Under the pieces are notes generated by a model. That model had not been told where the DNA came from, did no database searches, and was given only the letters and a program-made list of their open reading frames with translations. The translations under genes were made by a program, and so were the position numbers. Positions 1-4,528 of a DNA stretch of 14,813 nt are shown one piece after another. Source of the stretch: Acidobacteriaceae bacterium (GTDB lineage Bacteria > Acidobacteriota > Terriglobia > Terriglobales > Acidobacteriaceae); the NCBI GenBank assembly GCA_009781125.1, contig WQYS01000020.1, positions 1 to 14,813 on the forward strand, written 5' to 3'. Positions within the stretch are counted from its first letter, which is position 1. Each line of letters starts with the position of its first letter.

Positions 1-576
1 GAAATCGCCACCGGCGACCGCATCCAGTTCACCGCGCCGGATAAAACCCTTGGCGTGGCGAACCGTGACCTGGGCACGGTGACGAAGATCGAGCCGAACG
101 CCATCACCGTGAAGATGGACGGCGACCGAGAGAGGTCTGTCAGCTTCGATCCTGTGAAGACGCGGACCTTCGATCACGGTTACGCCGTGACCTCGCACAG
201 TTCGCAGGGACTCACCTTCAACCGCGTTCTGGTAAATCTCGATACGGATTCAGCCAGAGAGCTTATCAATACCCGTCTGGCCTATGTCTCCATATCGAGA
301 GCGTCCCATGAGGTCACTGTCTACACCAACAATGCGGAGACGCTTGGCGAACGGCTACAGACCGACGTAACCAAGACCGCCGCCATCGACTTCGCCAAAG
401 CCAGAGATGAGCAGGTTCAACGCCAGATGCGTGAAGCCTCTGTTACTCAGGCTCCTACGCCGCCAGCCGGGAAGAGCCAGACCGTCGAGCAGGAGGCAGC
501 AGTTCAGCCCACGCAGAAGGAAAAAGGTATCGCCGCCGCCGTAGAGCAGAGTACAGGCTACGGCTTCGGCATGTAG
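1..576 (+). CDS. MobF-type conjugative relaxase/helicase, C-terminal fragment
   Basis: The reading frame is open from the first base, so this is the 3' end of a longer gene (191 residues visible). It carries late motifs of a RecD/TraI-like superfamily 1 helicase: GYAVTSHSSQGLT (about residues 60-72, motif V type) and RLAYVSISRAS (about 92-102, motif VI type). They are preceded by a GDRIQFTAPD...ANRDLGTV stretch usual in TraI/TrwC/TraA relaxases. Such proteins nick oriT, stay bound to the transferred strand and unwind it during conjugation. After the helicase core comes a polar tail of about 70 residues, ending GIAAAVEQSTGYGFGM. The last residues recur at the ends of the next two proteins. The N-terminal relaxase domain lies outside the window, so the relaxase call rests on helicase motifs, tail and neighbours. 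A RecD-like helicase without a relaxase domain is the alternative. Confidence 0.82.
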   Translation, partial: EIATGDRIQFTAPDKTLGVANRDLGTVTKIEPNAITVKMDGDRERSVSFDPVKTRTFDHGYAVTSHSSQGLTFNRVLVNLDTDSARELINTRLAYVSISRASHEVTVYTNNAETLGERLQTDVTKTAAIDFAKARDEQVQRQMREASVTQAPTPPAGKSQTVEQEAAVQPTQKEKGIAAAVEQSTGYGFGM

Positions 577-615
577 GTTTTCTCCCTAATAATTCAGCAG
601 GAGAAGGAGTTTCAG

Positions 616-1242
616 ATGCAGATCGACCCTACGCAGCAACAACCAGGCCAGATTACCGACTACCGCTCTGTGTGTTCCATCAGGCCGGACAGCTACTATA
701 TTGTCGGGCAAGCAACGAGTAACCCGCGTGAGATTGAAACTCTCAGCAAGCCCTTTCACACCGAGCAGAACGCGCACAACATTCTGCGCTATAAGTATCC
801 GCATGAAGCATGGAATGAGCAGTCCCGCTTCTCTGTACAGTCGGGCCGGGATGTGCTCGATAAATTCGACTCCTACAGAGGGGCCAGGCTTGCTCCCGAA
901 CAGACTCAGGCTCAACTCGGCAAGTCTGGGGTCGAAATCGAACCCGACAAGCTCTATATCGTCAAGCAATCCGGCGACCATGTGGCGGAAAGCATCAGCA
1001 AGCCCTTCCATCGAGATCAGAAAGCCTTCGATGCCTATTACACACAACTGAGAGAGGACGGCGGAGAATACCGCATTCAGTCTGGCCGCGACCTTCTCGA
1101 CAAATGGGATTTATCGCGGGTTCAGCAGCAGGCGCACACCGAACAGCATTCACAAGCACAGCCGCAGCCACAAGCTCCGCAGACAGGAAAGGCTATCGCC
1201 TCAGCCGTCGAACAGGGAGCAGGCTACGGCTTCGGAATGTAG
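616..1242 (+). CDS. Unknown protein with two tandem repeats and relaxase-like C-terminal tail
   Basis: Not recognised as a named family. The 208-residue protein has two copies of a unit of about 65 residues (about 20-89 and 105-168). Each runs [S/L]-Y-Y/I-I-V, then S-K-P-F, an Ala/aromatic helix-like stretch, and S-G-R-D-[VL]-L-D-K-[FW]. A Gln/His-rich linker (about 169-190) follows, then the tail GKAIASAVEQGAGYGFGM. There is no signal peptide, membrane segment or evident catalytic motif, so a soluble protein is expected. The start is fixed by AAGGAG at 604-609, six bases before the ATG. It begins 39 bases after the relaxase stop, so co-transcription is likely. The tail matches the relaxase end, which suggests both are handled by the same partner, perhaps the type IV coupling protein. 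That role is inference. The next gene is a paralogue. Confidence 0.85.
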   Translation: MQIDPTQQQPGQITDYRSVCSIRPDSYYIVGQATSNPREIETLSKPFHTEQNAHNILRYKYPHEAWNEQSRFSVQSGRDVLDKFDSYRGARLAPEQTQAQLGKSGVEIEPDKLYIVKQSGDHVAESISKPFHRDQKAFDAYYTQLREDGGEYRIQSGRDLLDKWDLSRVQQQAHTEQHSQAQPQPQAPQTGKAIASAVEQGAGYGFGM

Positions 1243-1275
1243 TGTCCACCCGCATTCACTATGAAACAGAGTCAC

Positions 1276-1281
1276 AGGAGG
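1276..1281 (+). promoter_or_regulatory. Ribosome binding site that sets the start at 1288
   Basis: AGGAGG lies six bases before the ATG at 1288. An earlier in-frame ATG at 1261 has no such signal, so 1288 is the preferred start. Confidence 0.8.
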
Positions 1282-1287
1282 AACCGT

Positions 1288-2061
1288 ATGGAAGGCCATG
1301 ATTACTACAGGATTTACGTCAAGCAGGGACAGCATCGGCAGGAAAGAATAGAACGATGGAACGCCTCTCACAGTGTTTCGGCGGCAGAGACCCGGCAGGG
1401 TAAACAGGACCAGTCTGTCGGAAATGCTGTCGATCAGCGATTGTTTCCCATTAAGTCCACCAGCTACTACATCGTGGAAGAGTCGAAGAGCAATCCCTAT
1501 GACATTCAGAGCATCAGCCGCCCCATTAATAAGTCAGAAACAGCAGACATGCTATTCCGACACAGGCACTCGGCTGAATTTACCAACGAGCAGTCTCGGA
1601 TCACGGTTGAATATGGCCGTAACCTTCTCGCAAAATTTGAGACCTACAGATCAATCCCGTTAACCAGAGAAGAGATTACTCACGAGAAGCACGGCGTACA
1701 AATTAATCCCGATAAGTTCTACATCGTTAAAGGTTCGGATTTTGAAAACGATCCGCGCACGTTCATGGTTGAATCCATTAGCCAGCCCTTCAGCACACCT
1801 CAAACAGCCCACGAAATTCTTGCTAAGAAATACCCGCCGGAAAACGCGTATTCAGAAACAAGCTACTCCGTCGAAAGTGGCCACGAGTTGCTTGGCAATA
1901 GTAAATGGAACTTACTGAATATCGAGCCGCACTCACAAGCCCAACAGCAGGCGCACTCCGAGCAGCATTCGCAATCACAACAACAGCCTCAAGCTCCGCA
2001 GACAGGAAAGGCTATCGCCTCAGCCGTCGAGCAGGAAGCAGGCTACGGCTTCGGAATGTAG
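1288..2061 (+). CDS. Unknown protein, paralogue of the preceding gene, with the same C-terminal tail
   Basis: This 257-residue protein is not recognised as a named family. After a polar N-terminal stretch (1-50) it has two repeat units (about 51-122 and 136-212) of the type seen in the gene before it: Y-Y-I-V/F-Y-I-V, S-I-S-[RQ]-P-[IF], an Ala-containing helix-like part, and a closing E-x-G-[RH]-x-L-L motif. A Gln/His/Ser-rich linker and the tail GKAIASAVEQEAGYGFGM end the protein. No secretion signal or membrane helix is visible. The repeat bodies of the two paralogues have diverged widely, but the last about 30 codons are almost identical at the DNA level. That points to selection on, or gene conversion of, the tail. 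It starts 45 bases after the previous stop and probably shares its transcript. The function is unknown. A protein moved to the recipient with the relaxase is one inference. Confidence 0.84.
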   Translation: MEGHDYYRIYVKQGQHRQERIERWNASHSVSAAETRQGKQDQSVGNAVDQRLFPIKSTSYYIVEESKSNPYDIQSISRPINKSETADMLFRHRHSAEFTNEQSRITVEYGRNLLAKFETYRSIPLTREEITHEKHGVQINPDKFYIVKGSDFENDPRTFMVESISQPFSTPQTAHEILAKKYPPENAYSETSYSVESGHELLGNSKWNLLNIEPHSQAQQQAHSEQHSQSQQQPQAPQTGKAIASAVEQEAGYGFGM

Positions 2062-2125
2062 GCTTCGCCTGCATTCCGCTTAGAGAACGATAAGGAGCGA
2101 ACACAGGTGTTCGGGCAATATCCAG

Positions 2126-2147
2126 TTCGGGGCAGGGGGAAAATTCC
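2126..2147 (+). repeat. Left arm of 22-bp perfect inverted repeat
   Basis: It begins TTCGGGGCAG and ends AAAATTCC. Its exact reverse complement lies at 3216-3237. The two arms bracket the leader, ssb and the ssb terminator. Flanking bases do not match and no target duplication is seen. Confidence 0.8.
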
Positions 2148-2167
2148 GGGGCCGCTCTCGCGTCCTT

Positions 2168-2203
2168 GGCGTAGCGTCCACTCCGAGAGTGAGACGCTTC
2201 GCC
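2168..2203. other. Imperfect hairpin, possible transfer-origin or regulatory structure
   Basis: GGCG, AGCGTC and ACTC (2168-2183) pair with GAGT, GACGCT and CGCC (2187-2203) around a CGA loop, with small mismatches between the blocks: 14 pairs in all. No T-run follows, so a terminator is unlikely. Its place between relaxase-side genes and ssb would suit an oriT hairpin, but no known nic sequence is recognised. Confidence 0.35.
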
Positions 2204-2535
2204 GGCATGATCCTCACGACCATCTCGCGGGCATCGGGAACGTCCCTGTAGCCACGATGTTGAACGTCTGCGAATCTGATTGTCCTGAAATCCATGCAGC
2301 AGACCGTTACCCCGTCCTTCTCTGTCGAGTTGCTACCGGCCTTCAAGCGCGTATCTCCCTTCTGAAGCTGTCCAGCCAGACGGCCTCAGCACTTCATAAC
2401 CAACCGACCGCTTCTTTCTGCCCACCGGACTCCCACCGGCGACGGCATGGGAGATGGCAACCGGCTTCCACCTGCGTTCAGAGGAGTTTGTGTCCGGGCG
2501 AATTGCCCCTTCATTCGGCAGCGTTCCTCACGGTT

Positions 2536-2753
2536 TCCTTGTTGTTTTTTCGTCCTATCGCCACCGTAGATTGCCAAAGGCGTTCACGCCCTGCGGCTCT
2601 GCGTTCGGAATTTCCAGACTCCTTCCCCAAAACAAGTTTGTGTCCCCTTCCAGAATTTCCTCTCTTGGCACGCGCTCTGCGCTCTTGGGAGTTCACCGCA
2701 ACTACGTCCCTTCGGGCTGTGTGTCCGATAGGACAAAAAACATACCACAAGGA
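2536..2753 (+). promoter_or_regulatory. Long-range inverted repeat enclosing the ssb leader, candidate single-strand promoter
   Basis: TCCTTGT (2536-2542) pairs with ACAAGGA (2747-2753). TGTTTTTT (2543-2550) pairs with AAAAAACA (2735-2742). GTCCTATCG (2552-2560) pairs with CGATAGGAC (2726-2734). After an asymmetric internal loop, CGTAG and TTGC (2565-2574) pair with GCAACTACG (2698-2706). Only a C bulge (2551), an A bulge (2570) and a TACC bulge (2743-2746) interrupt the paired blocks. In RNA made from upstream, the ssb ribosome binding site (2749-2754) would be buried in this stem. In single-stranded DNA the same fold would give a double-stranded promoter-like patch, as in F plasmid Frpo. 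The pairing is seen directly, the role is inferred. Confidence 0.55.
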
Positions 2754-2754
2754 G
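2749..2754 (+). promoter_or_regulatory. ssb ribosome binding site, inside a long stem
   Basis: AAGGAG is nine bases before the ATG at 2764 and fixes the ssb start, although the frame stays open upstream. Its first five bases fall in the pairing with 2536-2542. Confidence 0.8.
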
Positions 2755-2763
2755 ATACGCACC

Positions 2764-3159
2764 ATGAAGAACATCGCCATCATCGAAGGACGCCTCGGCC
2801 AGAATCCAACCACCTCCTCTCACTCAGGTTCCGACCCGGTTACCACCTTCTCCGTTGCCATCAACCGCCGATGGAAGACCGAATCCGGTGAGCAGAAAGA
2901 AGCGGTCGATTGGTTCCAAGTGAAGTGCTGGGGCCGTCTGGCAAAACCGGCCAGCAACTTGCAGAAGGGCGATACCGTGGCGGTTTCCGGCCCGATCCGC
3001 ACCTCCACCTACGAGAAGGACGGCGTAGAGCGCACGGCCTACAGCATTCAGGCCAACCACCTTCGCAAGATCGACTTCAGCATCTACGGCGACAAGGACG
3101 CCGAGATTGCCGACGAGATGGTTCAAGATGCTCACGCCGACCAAGCCTCTCCCTTCTAG
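2764..3159 (+). CDS. ssb: Single-stranded DNA-binding protein
   Basis: This 131-residue protein has the SSB OB-fold. It starts MKNIAIIEGRLGQNP, then T-F-S-V-A-I-N-R-R-W, the D-W-F-Q-V-K-C-W-G-R-L-A block (about 46-57), the K-G-D-T-V-A-V-S-G-P-I-R-T strand (about 65-77) and Y-E-K-D-G-V-E-R-T-A-Y. SSB tetramers coat single-stranded DNA and recruit partner proteins through an acidic C-terminal tip. Here the last residues are D-Q-A-S-P-F, a shortened form of the usual tip ending P-F. At 131 residues it is shorter than chromosomal SSBs (about 165-180) because the linker is small, as in many plasmid versions. ATG 2764 is chosen for the ribosome site and the family N-terminus. The gene stands alone between a structured leader and a strong terminator. 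Likely job: protect the transferred single strand in a new host. Confidence 0.93.
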   Translation: MKNIAIIEGRLGQNPTTSSHSGSDPVTTFSVAINRRWKTESGEQKEAVDWFQVKCWGRLAKPASNLQKGDTVAVSGPIRTSTYEKDGVERTAYSIQANHLRKIDFSIYGDKDAEIADEMVQDAHADQASPF

Positions 3160-3176
3160 CGAAGGGAGTTGCTTAC

Positions 3177-3212
3177 GCCAAAGGCCGCTCCGAGAGCGGC
3201 CTTTGGCTTGTT
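3177..3212 (+). terminator. Rho-independent terminator of ssb
   Basis: A 14-bp perfect stem (3177-3190 with 3194-3207, from GCCAAAGG... to ...CCTTTGGC) has a CGA loop and is followed by a weak T-rich stretch. It lies 18 bases after the ssb stop. Confidence 0.85.
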
Positions 3213-3215
3213 ACT

Positions 3216-3237
3216 GGAATTTTCCCCCTGCCCCGAA
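3216..3237 (-). repeat. Right arm of 22-bp perfect inverted repeat
   Basis: Exact reverse complement of 2126-2147, starting GGAATTTTCC and ending CCCCGAA, just after the ssb terminator. Confidence 0.8.
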
Positions 3238-3242
3238 AAGGT

Positions 3243-3266
3243 GAATGCCGCCCTTGGGCGGCATTC
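3243..3266 (-). terminator. Likely terminator of the toxin-antitoxin operon
   Basis: GAATGCCGCC (3243-3252) pairs perfectly with GGCGGCATTC (3257-3266) around a CTTG loop. On the minus strand it is followed by CACCTTTT, a short T-run. It lies downstream of the antitoxin and converges with the ssb terminator. Confidence 0.6.
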
Positions 3267-3349
3267 CATTACCTTGGGCACATATCGACAAAGCGACAGG
3301 GGTTCACCAAGGTGTCCAGAGTTATTGTAGCGTTCAGTATTCAGCCGTA

Positions 3350-3652
3350 TCAAACAATGGCCTGTAGTCCCTTGTCCGCTATCACGTTGAGCAGCTTCAG
3401 CGCGGGGCCAGCGGGACGGGTTTCGCCTTGCTCCCACTTGCGTACCGTAGATGCGGTTGTATGCAGGTGAAGCGCGAACACCGGCTGACTGAATTTCAGT
3501 CTTTCACGCAAACGCTTAATATCACTGGCGCGGAACTCGCGCACCGGAGGCGGCGAGATCGCGTCGAACTCGCGCATCGTCACCTTGTCTATCACGCCAG
3601 CTTCATAGAGCGTAGCCAGATCGCCGCGCAGAGACTCGATTATTTTACTCAC
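3350..3652 (-). CDS. XRE-type (HigA/YiaG-like) antitoxin and repressor
   Basis: This 100-residue DNA-binding protein is the second gene of a type II toxin-antitoxin pair. The C-terminal half is a helix-turn-helix of the XRE kind: R-A-S-D-I-K-R-L-R-E-R-L-K-F-S-Q-P-V-F-A-L-H-L-H, then T-T-A-S-T-V-R-K-W-E-Q-G-E and P-A-G-P-A-L-K-L-L-N (about 40-92). The N-terminal part, with V-T-M-R-E-F-D-A, is typical of antitoxins paired with RelE-like toxins of the COG4737 group. The start is GTG at 3652, with GGAGG a few bases upstream. The gene overlaps the toxin end by eight bases, so the two are translated together. Such proteins bind and neutralise the toxin and repress the operon. The palindrome at 4032-4054 is the probable operator. 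The toxin-first order is usual for this group. Confidence 0.9.
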   Translation of the reverse strand: MSKIIESLRGDLATLYEAGVIDKVTMREFDAISPPPVREFRASDIKRLRERLKFSQPVFALHLHTTASTVRKWEQGETRPAGPALKLLNVIADKGLQAIV

Positions 3653-4016
3653 AATGCACCTCCATTAACACTCCGGTCTGTATCGCCTTCGATAAACCTT
3701 CCGCGCTCAGTTCCAGAAATACCTTGCCTGCGTATTGCAGAGCCTTCTTCTCGTCCTGTGTGATGTTCGCCTTATCGTTCTTTGCGAATCCGTGCAGGAA
3801 CACGTAACGGCCCCCAATCCGCGCCGACAATACCGTGCGGTAGCCGCCGCGCTTGCCTTCACCGGGACGAGCAATCCGCTTCTTATAGAGGCAGCAGCCC
3901 AAATCGGCGTCGATCAGACCGTTTTCCATCTCTCTGACTGCCTTACATAAGATGGCATCGTCCAGCTTTTCGCCAGCCTGCCACCGCGCAAAGCTCTTCC
4001 GTTTCAAGATGCTCAT
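3645..4016 (-). CDS. RelE/HigB-like toxin of a type II toxin-antitoxin pair
   Basis: This 123-residue protein begins MSILKRKSFARW and contains D-A-I-L-C-K-A-V-R-E-M, G-L-I-D-A-D-L-G and Y-K-K-R-I-A-R-P-G-E-G-K-R-G-G-Y-R-T (about 35-60), then F-L-H-G-F-A-K-N-D-K-A-N-I. This is the signature of the RelE-like COG4737/PF06296 group, whose relatives cut mRNA on the ribosome. The basic R-P-G-x-G-K-R-G-G-Y-R-T block is the likely RNA-binding or catalytic surface. An in-frame GTG at 4028 would add four residues, but relatives begin at MSI, so ATG 4016 is preferred. On a plasmid the pair would kill or stall cells that lose the element. It is divergent from parB and convergent with ssb. Length and motifs are intact, so it is probably functional. 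Confidence 0.88.
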   Translation of the reverse strand: MSILKRKSFARWQAGEKLDDAILCKAVREMENGLIDADLGCCLYKKRIARPGEGKRGGYRTVLSARIGGRYVFLHGFAKNDKANITQDEKKALQYAGKVFLELSAEGLSKAIQTGVLMEVHCE

Positions 4017-4031
4017 TCTTTGGCCCACTTA

Positions 4032-4054
4032 ACTATACCCGAAACGGGTACAGT
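4032..4054 (-). promoter_or_regulatory. Palindromic operator and probable promoter of the toxin-antitoxin operon
   Basis: ACT-x-TACCCG (4032-4041) and CGGGTA-x-AGT (4045-4054) form an inverted repeat with an AAA centre and one mismatched pair. On the minus strand its toxin-proximal end contains TATAGT, a -10-like hexamer, 16 bases before the toxin ATG. A repressor bound here would block the promoter. No good -35 box is seen. Confidence 0.65.
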
Positions 4055-4275
4055 TTTCCACTGCGCTCATGTAGTCCGCAAACTTGCTTTTCCTGAAATC
4101 CGCTTTTAAGGGGAAGGATGCTTCGCCCTTCCCCTCGTTCAGCCGCGCCAGTGGCCGCGCGTCTTCACAGCCCCCATCCATGCGGGCTTTCCCCCCGCAA
4201 CGCCCCCCTTAACACCTTAAAAAACCGCAGCAAAAGCAACGGCAAAAGCAAACGCACATGCTTTCCGCTTCGCTC

Positions 4276-4425
4276 CATATATCTTCCGAGCGGCTCTCGC
4301 TCAGTCAAGGGTTCCGCCGCTCCGTGCAGCTCTAGTCCTCAGCCTTCGGCTTCCGGGCTTCGCTTCCTACGCTCTGCGGTCCCTGCGGGACCGCCCTTGA
4401 CTGCGCCGCTCGGAAGAAATACGTG
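4276..4425 (+). promoter_or_regulatory. Nested long-range stem before parB, candidate single-strand promoter
   Basis: CTTCCGAGCGGC (4283-4294) pairs perfectly with GCCGCTCGGAAG (4405-4416), and CAGTCAAGGG (4302-4311) with CCCTTGACTG (4394-4403). A 7-base versus 1-base internal loop separates them. Inside, GCGGTCCC (4376-4383) and GGGACCGC (4387-4394) form a further hairpin. The right arm contains TTGACT (4397-4402), a good -35 box. The base of the stem is AT-rich and partly mismatched (4276-4282 against 4417-4423), where a -10 would fall for transcription toward parB. This resembles the Frpo design of F. Stem seen, role inferred. Confidence 0.5.
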
Positions 4426-4514
4426 CCTATCAAGAAAGCATGTTGCTCTCTGTGCTCCTTCGGAGCCTAAAGACCACTCACTACAACCGGCAGGCCGGAG
4501 CCGCAATCCCGGCC

Positions 4515-4520
4515 AAGGAG
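4515..4520 (+). promoter_or_regulatory. Ribosome binding site that sets the parB-like start
   Basis: AAGGAG lies eight bases before the ATG at 4529, within GGCCAAGGAG. The protein reads as a ParB N-terminus from this ATG, so the 137 open codons upstream are not used. Confidence 0.8.
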
Positions 4521-4528
4521 ATTTTCAA

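Larger units (their letters stand above)
2062..2763 (+). other. 700-base gene-poor leader before ssb
   Basis: No convincing gene is seen. The stretch holds the left arm of a 22-bp inverted repeat (2126-2147), a strong hairpin (2168-2203) and a very long imperfect stem near ssb (2536-2753). The ssb frame is open upstream through the whole stretch to about 2107, but the translation is a Pro/Ser/Arg/Leu-rich sequence without domain character, so the openness is probably compositional. It most likely has a structural or regulatory DNA/RNA role. Confidence 0.6.
4055..4528 (+). other. Structured, C-rich leader before the parB-like gene
   Basis: No gene is called. The stretch holds a hairpin (AGGGGAAGG 4109-4117 with CCTTCCCCT 4127-4135), a long nested stem (4276-4425), and small hairpins at 4341-4351, 4454-4466 and 4487-4498. 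An A-rich patch with GCAAAAGCAA twice lies near 4230-4256. The parB frame is open back to 4118, but that translation is Ser/Pro/Arg-rich filler. CTCCTT at 4455-4460 could also pair with the parB ribosome site at 4515-4520. Confidence 0.6.

Noticed and set aside
586..1047. Minus-strand open frame opposite the first repeat protein
   Set aside because: Antisense shadow; the plus-strand gene has a ribosome site, a paralogue and a conserved tail.
1261..1287. Earlier in-frame ATG for the second repeat protein
   Set aside because: No ribosome site there; AGGAGG lies correctly before 1288.
2080..2346. Minus-strand frame of 88 codons with TTG start and a plausible AAGGGAG upstream
   Set aside because: It has a ribosome-site-like sequence resembling the ssb one, but no recognisable domain, a rare start codon, and it crosses both the inverted repeat and the hairpin. 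Not strong enough to call.
2107..2763. Open frame upstream of and in frame with ssb, with a GTG preceded by AAGGAG
   Set aside because: The translation is low-complexity and domain-free, and ssb has its own ribosome site and a normal family N-terminus at 2764. The region is better explained by structured leader DNA.
2126..3237. Inverted repeat considered as a classical insertion sequence
   Set aside because: No transposase gene between the arms and no flanking duplication.
4017..4028. In-frame GTG that would lengthen the RelE-like toxin by four residues
   Set aside because: Family members begin at the M-S-I motif, which corresponds to 4016.
4118..4528. Open frame upstream of and in frame with the parB-like gene
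   Set aside because: Ser/Pro/Arg-rich filler crossing several hairpins; the ParB N-terminus and ribosome site place the start at 4529.
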